The notes under the pieces are model-generated. The model made no database searches, was not told the origin of the DNA, and saw nothing but the letters and a program-made list of their open reading frames with translations. A stretch of 64,000 nt of DNA, taken from contig CM071595.1 in assembly GCA_036435485.1 (NCBI GenBank), forward strand, positions 2,914,001 to 2,978,000, written 5' to 3'. The stretch comes from Saposhnikovia divaricata. Taxonomy: Eukaryota > Streptophyta > Magnoliopsida > Apiales > Apiaceae. How positions within the stretch are numbered: the first letter of the stretch is position 1; every line of letters begins with the position of its first letter. Both the position numbers and the translations under genes were made by a program. Below are positions 13,163 to 25,075 of the stretch, one piece after another.

Positions 13163-16100
13163 GATTTTTAACAATATCCCGTGTACTAGCCCCTTTGAGG
13201 ATTATCCAAAAACCGAGTTTCGATCATATCAGCTCCGATTCCGGTCCGAACGGCGTCAAATAAAATTTTGTTGAATTCCAATAACCCATAGGAACAAAAT
13301 ATGTAAAAATATCCACAAAATGGTCCGACTCGATTTTTAACAATATCCCGTGTACTAACCCCTTTGAGGATTATCCAAAAACCGAGTTTTGACTATATCA
13401 GCTCGGATTCAGGTCTGAATTGTGTCAAATAAAATTTCGTTGAATTCCAATAACCCATAGGAACAATATATGTAAAAATATCCTTAAAATGGTCCGACTC
13501 GATTTTTAACAATATCCCGTGTACTAACCACTTTGAGGATTATCCGAAAACCGAGTTTCGTTCATATCAGCTCTGATTCAGGTCTGAATGGCGTCAAATA
13601 AAATTTCGTTGAATTCCAATAACCCATAGGAACAAAATATGTAAAAATATCCACAAAATGGTCCGACTCGATTTTTAATAATATCCCGTGTACTACCCCT
13701 TTGAGGATTATCCAAAAACCGAGTTTTGACTATATTAGCTCCGATACAGGTCTGAATTGTGTAATTAAAATTTCGCTGAATTCCAATAACCCATAGGAAC
13801 AAAATATTTAAAAATATCCAAAAAATGTTCCGACCCGATTTTTAACAATATCCCGTGTACTAACCCCTTTGAGAATTTTCCGAAAATCGAGTTTCGATCA
13901 TATCAGCTACGATTCCGGTCCGAACGGCGTCAAATAAAATTTTGTTGAATTCCAATATCCCATAGGAACAAAATATGTAAAAATATCCACAAAATGGTCT
14001 GACTCGATTTTTAACAATATCCCGTGTACTAGCCCCTTTGAGGATTATCCAAAAACCGAGTTTCGATCATATCAGCTCCGATTCCGGTCCGAACGGCGTC
14101 AAATAAAATTTTGTTGAATTCCAATAACCCATAGGAACAAAATATGTAAAAATATCCACAAAATGGTCCGACTCGATTTTTAACAATATCCCGTGTACTA
14201 ACCCCTTTGAGGATTATCCAAAAACCGAGTTTTGACTATATCAGCTCCGATTCAGGTCTGAATTGTGTCAAATAAAATTTCGTTGAATTCCAATAACCCA
14301 TAGGAACAAAATATGTAAAAATATCCTTAAAATGGTCCGACTCGATTTTTAACAATATCCCGTGTACTAACCACTTTGAGGATTATCCGAAAACCGAGTT
14401 TCGTTCATATCAGCTCCGATTCAGGTCTGAATTGCGTCAAATAAAATTTCGTTGAATTCCAATAACCCATAGGAACAAAATATGTAAAAATATCCACAAA
14501 ATGGTCCGACTCGATTTTTAACAATATCCCGTGTACTAACCCCTTTGAGGATTATCCAAAAACCGAGTTTTGACTATATCAGCTCCGATACAGGTCTGAA
14601 TTGTGTCAAATAAAATTTCGTTGAATTCCAATAACCCATAGGAACAAAATATGTAAAAATATCCACAAAATGGTCTGACTCGATTTTTAAAAATATCCCG
14701 TGTACTAACCCCTTTGATGATTATCCAAAAACTGAGTTTTTGACTATATCAGCTCCGATACAGGTCTGAATTGTGTAATTAAAATTTCGTTGAATTCCAA
14801 TAACCCATAGCAACAAAATATTTAAAAATATCCAAAAAATGTTCCGACCCGATTTTTAACAATATCCCGTGTACTAACCCCTTTGAGAATTTTCCGAAAA
14901 TCGAGTTTCGATCATATCAGCTACGATTCCGGTCCGAACTGCGTCAAATAAAATTTCGTTGAATTCCAATAACCCATAGGAACAAAATATGTAAAAATAT
15001 CCACAAAATGGTCTGACTCGATTTTTAACAATATCCCGTGTACTAGCCCCTTTGAGGATTATCCAAAAACCGAGTTTCGATCATATCAGCTCCGATTCCG
15101 GTCCGAACGGCGTCAAATAAAATTTTGTTGAATTCCAATAACCCATAGGAACAAAATATGTAAAAATATCCACAAAATGGTCCGACTCGATTTTTAACAA
15201 TATCCCGTGTACTAACCCCTTTGAGGATTATCCAAAAACCGAGTTTTGACTATATCAGCTCGGATTCAGGTCTGAATTGTGTCAAATAAAATTTCGTTGA
15301 ATTTCAATAACCCATAGGAACAATATATGTAAAAATATCCTTAAAATGGTCCGACTCGATTTTTAACAATATCCCGTGTACTAACCACTTTGAGGATTAT
15401 CCGAAAACCGAGTTTCGTTCATATCAGCTCCGATTCAGGTCTGAATGGCGTCAAATAAAATTTCGTTGAATTCCAATAACCCATAGGAACAAAATATGTA
15501 AAAATATCCACAAAATGGTCCGACTCGATTTTTAATAACATCCCGTGTACTACCCCTTTGAGGATTATCCAAAAACCGAGTTTTGACTATATCAGCTCCG
15601 ATACAGGTCTGAATTGTGTAATTAAAATTTCGCTAAATTCCAATAACCCATAGGAACAAAATATTTAAAAATATCCAAAAAATGTTCCGACCCGATTTTT
15701 AACAATATCCCGTGTACTAACCCCTTTGAGAATTTTCCGAAAATCGAGTTTCGATCATATCAGCTACGATTCCGGTCCGAACGGCGTCAAATAAAATTTT
15801 GTTGAATTCCAATATCCCATAGGAACAAAATATGTAAAAATATCCACAAAATGGTCTGACTCGATTTTTAACAATATCCCGTGTACTAGCCCCTTTGAGG
15901 ATTATCCAAAAACCGAGTTTCGATCATATCAGCTCCGATTCCGGTCCGAACGGCGTCAAATAAAATTTTGTTGAATTCCAATAACCCATAGGAACAAAAT
16001 ATGTAAAAATATCCACAAAATGGTCCGACTCGATTTTTAACAATATCCCGTGTACTAACCCCTTTGAGGATTATCCAAAAACCGAGTTTTGACTATATCA

Positions 16101-17235
16101 GCTCCGATTCAGGTCTGAATTGTGTCAAATAAAATTTCGTTGAATTCCAATAACCCATAGGAACAAAATATGTAAAAATATCCTTAAAATGGTCCGACTC
16201 GATTTTTAACAATATCCCGTGTACTAACCACTTTGAGGATTATCCGAAAACCGAGTTTCGTTCATATCAGCTCCGATTCAGGTCTGAATTGCGTCAAATA
16301 AAATTTCGTTGAATTCCAATAACCCATAGGAACAAAATATGTAAAAATATCCACAAAATGGTCCGACTCGATTTTTAATAATATCCCGTGTACTAACCCC
16401 TTTGAGGATTATCCAAAAATCGAGTTTTGACTATATCAGCTCCGATACAGGTCTGAATTGTGTAATTAAAATTTCGTTGAATTCCAATAACCCATAGCAA
16501 CAAAATATTTAAAAATATCCAAAAAATGTTCCGACCCGATTTTTAACAATATCCCGTGTACTAAACCCTTTGAGAATTTTCCGAAAATCGAGTTTCGATC
16601 ATATCAGCTACGATTCCGGTCCGAACTGCGTCAAATAAAATTTCGTTGAATTCCAATAACCCATAGGAACAAAATATGTAAAAATATCCACAAAATGGTC
16701 TGACTCGATTTTTAACAATATCCCGTGTACTAGCCCCTTTGAGGATTATCCAAAAACCGAGTTTCGATCATATCAGCTCCGATTCCGGTCCGAACGGCGT
16801 CAAATAAAATTTTGTTGAATTCCAATAACCCATAGGAACAAAATATGTAAAAATATCCACAAAATGGTCCGACTCGATTTTTAACAATATCCCGTGTACT
16901 AACCCCTTTGAGGATTATCCAAAACCCGAGTTTTGACTATATCAGCTCCGATTCAGGTCTGAATTGTGTCAAATAAAATTTCGTTGAATTCCAATAACCC
17001 ATAGGAATAAAATATGTAAAAATATCCTTAAAATGGTCCTACTTGATTTTTAACAATATCCCGTGTACTAACCACTTTGAGGATTATCCGAAAACCGAGT
17101 TTCGTTCATATCAGCTCCGATTCAGGTCTGAATTGCGTCAAATAAAATTTCGTTGAATTCCAATAACCCATAGGAACAAAATATGTAAAAATATCCACAA
17201 ATGGTCCGACTCGATTTTTAATAATATCCCGTGTA

Positions 17236-17488
17236 CTAACCCCTTTGAGGATTATCCAAAAACCGAGTTTTGACTATATCAGCTCTGATACAGGTCTGAA
17301 TTGTGTAATTAAAATTTCGTTGAATTCCAATAACCCATAGCAACAAACCCCTTTGAGGATTATCCAAAAACCGAGTTTTGACTATATCAGCTCCGATACA
17401 GGTCTGAATTGTGTAATTAAAATTTCGCTGAATTCCAATAACCCATAGGAACAAAATATTTAAAAATATCCAAAAAATGTTCCGACCC
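17236..17488 (-). repeat. Two A monomers fused by a 62-bp deletion
   Basis: Near 17,340 the sequence passes from AACCCATAGCAACAA directly to ACCCCTTTGAGG, skipping the ATATTTAAAA...CCCGTGTACTA part of the repeat. The first monomer is about 107 bp. This puts two EcoRI sites about 107 bp apart rather than 169. The removal brings two copies of the same 36-codon stretch into one frame, which is why a 72-codon open frame appears here on the minus strand; its first codon is TTG and nothing suggests expression. Confidence 0.85.
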
Positions 17489-19030
17489 GATTTTTAACAA
17501 TATCCCGTGTACTAACCCCTTTGAGAATTTTCCGAAAATCGAGTTTCGATCATATCAGCTACGATTCCGGTCCGAACGGCGTCAAATAAAATTTTGTTGA
17601 ATTCCAATATCCCATAGGAACAAAATATGTAAAAATATCCACAAAATGGTCTGACTCGATTTTTAACAATATCCCGTGTACTAGCCCCTTTGAGGATTAT
17701 CCAAAAACCGAGTTTCGATCATATCAGCTCCGATTCCGGTCCGAACGGCGTCAAATAAAATTTTGTTGAATTCCAATAACCCATAGGAACAAAATATGTA
17801 AAAATATCCACAAAATGGTCCGACTCGATTTTTAACAATATCCCGTGTACTAACCCCTTTGAGGATTATCCAAAAACCGAGTTTTGACTATATCAGCTCC
17901 GATTCAGGTCTGAATTGTGTCAAATAAAATTTCGTTGAATTCCAATAACCCATAGGAACAAAATATGTAAAAATATCCTTAAAATGGTCCGACTCGATTT
18001 TTAACAATATCCCGTGTACTAACCACTTTGAGGATTATCCAAAAACCGAGTTTCGTTCATATCAGCTCCGATTCAGGTCTGAATTGCGTCAAATAAAATT
18101 TCGTTGAATTCCAATAACCCATAGAAACAAAATATGTAAAAATATCCACAAAATGGTCCGACTCGATTTTTAATAATATCCCGTGTACTAACCCCTTTGA
18201 GGATTATCCAAAAATCGAGTTTTGACTATATCAGCTCCGATACAGGTCTGAATTGTGTAATTAAAATTTCGTTGAATTCCAATAACCCATAGCAACAAAA
18301 TATTTAAAAATATCCAAAAAATGTTCCGACCCGATTTTTAACAATATCCCGTGTACTAAACCCTTTGAGAATTTTCCGAAAATCGAGTTTCGATCATATC
18401 AGCTACGATTCCGGTCCGAACTGCGTCAAATAAAATTTCGTTGAATTCCAATAACCCATAGGAACAAAATATGTAAAAATATCAACAAAATGGTCTGACT
18501 CGATTTTTAACAATATCCCGTGTACTAGCCCCTTTGAGGATTATCCAAAAACCGAGTTTCGATCATATCAGCTCCGATTCCGGTCCGAACGGCGTCAAAT
18601 AAAATTTTGTTGAATTCCAATAACCCATAGGAACAAAATATGTAAAAATATCCACAAAATGGTCCGACTCGATTTTTAACAATATCCCGTGTACTAACCC
18701 CTTTGAGGATTATCCAAAACCCGAGTTTTGACTATATCAGCTCCGATTCAGGTCTGAATTGTGTCAAATAAAATTTCGTTGAATTCCAATAACCCATAGG
18801 AATAAAATATGTAAAAATATCCTTAAAATGGTCCTACTTGATTTTTAACAATATCCCGTGTACTAACCACTTTGAGGATTATCCGAAAACCGAGTTTCGT
18901 TCATATCAGCTCCGATTCAGGTCTGAATTGCGTCAAATAAAATTTCGTTGAATTCCAATAACCCATAGGAACAAAATATGTAAAAATATCCACAAATGGT
19001 CCGACTCGATTTTTAATAATATCCCGTGTA

Positions 19031-19283
19031 CTAACCCCTTTGAGGATTATCCAAAAACCGAGTTTTGACTATATCAGCTCTGATACAGGTCTGAATTGTG
19101 TAATTAAAATTTCGTTGAATTCCAATAACCCATAGCAACAAACCCCTTTGAGGATTATCCAAAAACCGAGTTTTGACTATATCAGCTCTGATACAGGTCT
19201 GAATTGTGTAATTAAAATTTCGTTGAATTCTAATAACCCATAGCAACAAAATATTTAAAAATATCCAAAAAATGTTCCGACCC
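19031..19283 (-). repeat. Second copy of the 62-bp deletion fusion
   Basis: The same CATAGCAACAAACCCC junction occurs near 19,132, exactly 1,795 bp after the one near 17,337. Identical breakpoints mean the deletion was copied as part of an amplified 1,795-bp unit and did not arise twice. This copy has GCTCTGATACAGG and TTGAATTCTAATAACCC where the first has GCTCCGATACAGG and GAATTCCAATAACCC in the second half. A second repeated-frame open stretch on the minus strand is a by-product. Confidence 0.85.
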
Positions 19284-19786
19284 GATTTTTAACAATATCC
19301 CGTGTACTAACCCCTTTGAGAATTTTCCGAAAATCGAGTTTCGATCATATCAGCTACGATTCCGGTCCGAACTGCGTCAAATAAAATTTCGTTGAATTCC
19401 AATAACCCATAGGAACAAAATATGTAAAAATATCCACAAAATGGTCTGACTCGATTTTTAACAATATCCCGTGTACTAGCCCCTTTGAGGATTTTCCAAA
19501 AACCGAGTTTCGATCATATCAGCTCCGATTCCGGTCCGAACGGCGTCAAATAAAATTTTGTTGAATTCCAATAACCCATAGGAACAAAATATGTAAAAAT
19601 ATCCACAAAATGGTCCGACTCGATTTTTAACAATATCCCGTGTACTAACCCCTTTGAGGATTATCCAAAAACCGAGTTTTGACTATATCAGCTCCGATTC
19701 AGGTCTGAATTGTGTCAAATAAAATTTCGTTGAATTCCAATAACCCATAGGAACAAAATATGTAAAAATATCCACAAAATGGTCCG

Positions 19787-22700
19787 ACTAAATTTTTAAC
19801 AATATTTCGTGTACTAACCCCTTTGAGGATTATCCAAAAACCGAGTTTCGATCATATCAGCTCCGATTCCGGTCCGAACGGCGTCAAATAAAATTTTGTT
19901 GAATTCCAATAACCCATAAGAACAAAATATGTAAAAATATCCACAAAATGGTCCGACTCGATTTTTAACAATATCCCGTGTACTAACCCCTTTGAGGATT
20001 ATCCAAAAACCGAGTTTTGACTATATCAGCTCCGATTCAGGTCTGAATTGTGTCAAATAAAATTTCGTTGAATTCTAATAACCCATAGGAACAAAATATG
20101 TAAAAATATCCTTAAAATGGTCCGACTCGATTTTTAACAATATCTTGTGTACTAACCACTTTGAGGATTATCCGAAAACCGAGTTTCGTTCATATCAGCT
20201 CCGATTCAGGTCTGAATTGCGTCAAATAAAATTTCGTTGAATTCCAATAACCCATAGGAACAAATATATGTAATAATATCCACAAAATGGTCCGACTCGA
20301 TTTTTAACAATATTCCGTGTACTAACCCCTTTGAGGATTATCCAAAAACCGAGTTTCGATCATATCAGCTCCGATTCCGGTCCGAACGACGTCAAATAAA
20401 ATTTTGTTGAATTCCAATAACCCATAGGAACAAAATATGTAAAAATATCCACAAAATGGTCCGACTCGATTTTTAACAATATCCCGTGTACTAACCCCTT
20501 TGAGGATTATCCAAAAATCGAGTTTTGACTATATCAGCTCCGATTCAGGTTAGAAGTGTGTCAAATAAAATTTCGTTGAATTCTAATAACCCATAGGAGC
20601 AAAATATGTAAAAATATCCTTAAAATGGTCCGACTCGATTTTTAACAATATCTTGTGTACTAACCACTTTGAGGATTATCCGAAAACCGAGTTTCGTTCA
20701 TATCAGCTCCGATTCAGGTCTGAATTGCGTCAAATAAAATTTCGTTGAATTCCAATAACCCATAGGAACAAAATATGTAAAAATATCCACAAAATGGTCC
20801 GACTCGATTTTTAACAATATTCCGTGTACTAACCCCTTTGAGGATTATCCAAAAACCGAGTTTCGATCATATCAGCTCCGATTCCGGTCCGAACGGCGTC
20901 AAATAAAATTTTGTTGAATTCCAATAACCCATAGGAACAAAATATGTAAAAATATCCACAAAATGGTCCGACTCGATTTTTAACAATATCCCGTGTACTA
21001 ACCCCTTTGAGGATTATCCAAAAACCGAGTTTTGACTATATCAGCTCCGATTCAGGTCTGAATTGTGTCAAATAAAATTTCGTTGAATTCCAATAACCCA
21101 TAGGAACAAAATATGTAAAAATATACTTAAAATGGTCCGACTCGATTTTTAACAATATCCCGTGTACTAACCACTTTGAGGATTATCCGAAAACCGAGTT
21201 TCGTTCATATCAGCTCCGATTCAGGTCTGAATTGCGTCAAATAAAATTTCGTTGAATTCCAATAACCCATAGGAACAAAATATGTAAAAATATCCACAAA
21301 ATGGTCCGACTCGATTTTTAACAATATTCCGTGTACTAAAACCTTTGAGGATTATCCAAAAACCGAGTTTCGATCATATCAGCTCCGATTCCGGTCCGAA
21401 CGGCGTCAAATAAAATTTTGTTGAATTCCAATAACCCATAGGAACAAAATATGTAAAAATATCCACAAAATGGTCCGACTCGATTTTTAACAATATCCCG
21501 TGTACTAACCCCTTTGAGGATTATCCAAAAACCGAGTTTTGACTATATCAGCTCCGATTCAGGTCTGAATTGCGTCAAATAAAATTTCGTTGAATTCCAA
21601 TAACCCATTGGAACAAAATATGTAAAAATATCCTTAAAATGGTCCGACTCGATTTTTAACAATATCCCGTGTACTAACCACTTTGAGGATTATCCGAAAA
21701 CCAAGTTTCGTTCATATCAGCTCCGATTCAGGTCTGAATTGCGTCAAATAAAATTTCGTTGAATTCCAATAACCCATAGGAACAAAATATGTAAAAATAT
21801 CCACAAAATGGTCCGACTCGATTTTTAACAATATCCCGTGTACTAACCCCTTTGAGGATTATCCAAAAACCGAGTTTTGACTATATCAGCTCCGATTCAG
21901 GTCTGAATTGTGTCAAATAAAATTTCGTTGAATTCCAATAACCCATAGGAAAAAAATATGTAAAAATATCCACAAAATGGTCCGACTAAATTTTTAACAA
22001 TATTCCGTGTACTAACCCCTTTGAGGATTATCCAAAAACCGAGTTTCGATCATATCAGCTCCGATTCCGGTCCGAACGCCGTCAAATAAAATTTTGTTGT
22101 ATTCCAATAACCCATAGGAACAAAATATGTAAAAATATCCACAAAATGGTCCGACTCGATTTTTAACAATATCCCGTGTACTAACCCCTTTGAGGATTAT
22201 CCAAAAACCGAGTTTTGACTATATCAGCTCCGATTCAGGTCTGAATTGTGTCAAATAAAATTTCGTTGAATTCTAATAACCCATAGGAACAAAATATGTA
22301 AAAATATCCTTAAAATGGTCCGACTCGATTTTTAACAATATCTTGTGTACTAACCACTTTGAGGATTATCCGAAAACCGAGTTTCGTTCATATCAGCTCC
22401 GATTCAGGTCTGAATTGCGTCAAATAAAATTTCGTTGAATTCCAATAACCCATAGGAACAAAATATGTAAAAATATCCACAAAATGTTCCGACTCGATTT
22501 TTAACAATATTCCCGTGTACTAACCACTTTGAGGATTATCCAAAAACCGAGTTTCGATCATATCAGCTCCGATTCCGGTCCGAACGGCGTCAAATAAAAT
22601 TTCGTTGAATTCCAATAACCCATAGGAACAAAATATGTAAAAATATCCACAAAATGGTCCGACCCGATTTTTAACAATATCCCGTGTACTAACCCCTTTG

Positions 22701-24734
22701 AGGATTATCCAAAAACCGAGTTTTGACTATATCAGCTCCGATTCAGGTCTGAATTGTGTCAAATAAAATTTCGTTGAATTCCAATAACCCATAGGAACAA
22801 AATATGTAAAAATATCCACAAAATGGTCCGACTAAATTTTTAACAATATTCCGTGTACTAACCCCTTTGAGGATTATCCAAAAACCGAGTTTCGATCATA
22901 TCAGCTCCGATTCCGGTCCGAACGCCGTCAAATAAAATTTTGTTGTATTCCAATAACCCATAGGAACAAAATATGTAAAAATATCCACAAAATGGTCCGA
23001 CTCGATTTTTAACAATATCCCGTGTACTAACCCCTTTGAGGATTATCCAAAAACCGAGTTTTGACTATATCAGCTCCGATTCAGGTCTGAATTGTGTCAA
23101 ATAAAATTTCGTTGAATTCTAATAACCCATAGGAACAAAATATGTAAAAATATCCTTAAAATGGTCCGACTCGATTTTTAACAATATCTTGTGTACTAAC
23201 CACTTTGAGGATTATCCGAAAACCGAGTTTCGTTCATATCAGCTCCGATTCAGGTCTGAATTGCGTCAAATAAAATTTCGTTGAATTCCAATAACCCATA
23301 GGAACAAATATATGTAATAATATCCACAAAATGGTCCGACTCGATTTTTAACAATATTCCGTGTACTAACCCCTTTGAGGATTATCCAAAAACCGAGTTT
23401 CGATCATATCAGCTCCGATTCCGGTCCGAACGGCGTCAAATAAAATTTTGTTGAATTCCAATAACCCATAGGAACAAAATATGTAAAAATATCCACAAAA
23501 TGGTCCGACTCGATTTTTAACAATATCCCGTGTACTAACCCCTTTGAGGATTATCCAAAAACCGAGTTTTGACTATATCAGCTCCGATTCAGGTTAGAAT
23601 TGTGTCAAATAAAATTTCGTTGAATTCTAATAACCCATAGGAACAAAATATGTAAAAATATCCTTAAAATGGTCCGACTCGATTTTTAACAATATCTTGT
23701 GTACTAACCACTTTGAGGATTATCCGAAAACCGAGTTTCGTTCATATCAGCTCCGATTCAGGTCTGAATTGCGTCAAATAAAATTTCGTTGAATTCCAAT
23801 TACCCATAGGAACAAAATATGTAAAAATATCCACAAAATGTTCCGACTCGATTTTTAACAATATTCCGTGTACTAACCCCTTTGAGGATTATCCAAAAAC
23901 CGAGTTTCGATCATATCAGCTCCGATTCCGGTTCGAACGGCGTCAAATAAAATTTTGTTGAATTCCAATAACCCATAGGAACAAAATATGTAAAAATATC
24001 CTTAAAATGGTCCGACTCGATTTTTAACAATATCCCGTGTACTAACCACTTTGAGGATTATCCGAAAACCGAGTTTCGTTCATATCAGCTCCGATTCAGG
24101 TCTGAATTGTGTCAAATAAAATTTCGTTGAATTCCAATAACCCATAGGAACAAAATATGTAAAAATATCCTTAAAATGGTCCGACTCGATTTTTAACAAT
24201 ATCCCGTGTACTAACCACTTTGAGGATTATCCGAAAACCGAGTTTCGTTCATATCAGCTCCGATTCAGGTCTGAATTGCGTCAAATAAAATTTCGTTGAA
24301 TTCCAATAACCCATAGGAACAAAATATGTAAAAATATCCACAAAATGGTCCGACTCGATTTTTAACAATATTCCGTGTACTAACCCCTTTGAGGATTATC
24401 CAAAAACCGAGTTTCGATCATATCAGCTCCGATTCCGGTCCGAACGGCGTCAAATAAAATTTTGTTGAATTCCAATAACCCATAGGAACAAAATATGTAA
24501 AAATATCCACAAAATGGTCCGACTCAATTTTTAACAATATCCCGTGTACTAACCCCTTTGAGGATTATCCAAAAACCGAGTTTTGACTATATCAGCTCCG
24601 ATTCAGGTCTGAATTGTGTCAAATAAAATTTCGTTGAATTCCAATAACCCATAGGAACAAAATATGTAAAAATATCCTTAAAATGGTCCGACTCGATTTT
24701 TAACAATATCCCGTGTACTAACCACTTTGAGGAT
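19787..24734 (-). repeat. Zone 3: B-A-C trimer HOR (507 bp)
   Basis: From about 19,787 the order is mainly B (AATATTCCGTG, GAACGGCGTC), A (TTTTGACTATATC, often GAATTCTAATAACC) and C (AATATCTTGTG or AATATCCCGTG with AACCACTTTG). Trimer starts such as 20,299 and 20,806 are 507 bp apart. A marker B with GACTAAATTTTTAAC occurs at about 19,787, 21,985 and 22,831. The last two also share GAACGCCGTC and TTGTTGTATTCC, showing a recent 846-bp block copy (one base is inserted in between, AATATTCCCGTG near 22,508). Irregularities include two C monomers in a row near 24,009-24,330. The zone ends at the inversion. Confidence 0.85.
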
Positions 24735-24794
24735 CAAAACTCGGTTTTTGGATAATCCTCAAAGGGGTTAGTACACGGGATATTGTTAAAAATC
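24695..24794. other. Inversion junction between the two arms
   Basis: A class C monomer starting at 24,695 is cut after 40 bp at GAGGAT (24,729-24,734). The next base begins CAAAACTCGGTTTTTGG, the interior of a class A monomer on the opposite strand, whose remaining 60 bp end at 24,794. Between the arms lie 20 bp (24,735-24,754). The flanking CTTTGAGGAT and ATCCTCAAAG are perfect complements, and the pairing continues through the next ten bases with a single mismatch. The junction therefore sits at a short-spacer inverted repeat whose arms are the satellite itself. At most one or two bases of microhomology are visible at the break. It could be a real inversion or a palindromic assembly or cloning artefact. 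Confidence 0.93.
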
Positions 24795-25075
24795 GAGTCG
24801 GACCATTTTGTGGATATTTTTACATATTTTGTTCCTATGGGTTATTAGAATTCAACGAAATTTTATTTGACACAATTCAGACCTGAATCGGAGCTGATAT
24901 AGTCAAAACTCGGTTTTTGGATAATCCTCAAAGGGGTTAGTACACGGGATATTGTTAAAAATCGAGTCGGACCATTTTGTGGATATTTTTACATATTTTG
25001 TTCCTATGGGTTATTGGAATACAACAAAATTTTATTTGACGGCGTTCGGACCGGAATCGGAGCTGATATGATCGA
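24735..25075 (+). repeat. Right-arm start, inverted relative of zone 3 near 22.9-23.1 kb
   Basis: The first monomers after the junction carry TTATTAGAATTCAACG and then TTGGAATACAACAAAATT with GACGGCGTTCGG. Their reverse complements, CGTTGAATTCTAATAA and GAACGCCGTC with TTGTTGTATTCC, are private to zone 3, at about 22,080-22,290 and 22,925-23,125. The right arm therefore begins with inverted zone 3 material. The match is not perfect: the first monomer has TTGTGG where the zone 3 equivalent would give TTAAGG. The distance from the junction also differs, about 0.3 kb on the right and 1.8 kb on the left. Confidence 0.7.

Larger units (their letters stand above)
12656..19786 (-). repeat. Zone 2: D-B-A-C-A pentamer within 1,857 and 1,795 bp periods
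   Basis: Class D monomers begin at 12,994, 13,837, 14,851, 15,694, 16,538, 17,489, 18,333 and 19,284. Gaps of 843-844 bp are pentamers D, B (CTAGCCCC), A, C, A (GTGTAATTAAAAT). The 1,014-bp gap has one extra A monomer. Alternate D copies give a period of 1,857 bp (11 monomers) at 12,994 to 14,851 and 13,837 to 15,694. Farther along the period is 1,795 bp (15,694 to 17,489 to 19,284, and 16,538 to 18,333). The 62-bp shortfall is the internal deletion described at 17,310 and 19,105. One step, 14,851 to 16,538, is 1,687 bp (10 monomers). Confidence 0.87.
1..24734 (-). repeat. Left arm: about 146 monomers in reverse orientation
   Basis: Every monomer here reads on the plus strand as GATTTTTAACAATATCCCG, then CTTTGAGGATTATCC, then GAATTCCAATAACCCATAGG, which is the reverse complement of the right-arm unit. 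Most spacings between homologous points are multiples of 168-169 bp. The arm divides into three zones with different higher-order organisation, described separately. No reversed monomer occurs inside it. The left edge is cut by the window, so the array continues outward. Confidence 0.96.

Noticed and set aside
13578..13802. 74-codon open frame on the minus strand
   Set aside because: It lies wholly in satellite. A monomer here has lost one base (GTACTACCCC), so it is 168 bp and keeps frame through one extra unit. The predicted peptide is translated repeat, with no gene context.
17236..17454. 72-codon open frame with an internal 36-residue repeat, minus strand
   Set aside because: It exists because the 62-bp deletion removed in-frame stops between two A monomers. 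The first codon is TTG. The internal repeat is the satellite period, not a protein repeat.
19031..19249. Second 72-codon open frame of the same kind
   Set aside because: Copy of the 17,236-17,454 case, 1,795 bp away, caused by the same deletion junction.
24695..24794. Terminator hairpin or replication origin at the inverted repeat
   Set aside because: The dyad is only the consequence of opposing satellite arms, and no gene or origin motif adjoins it.
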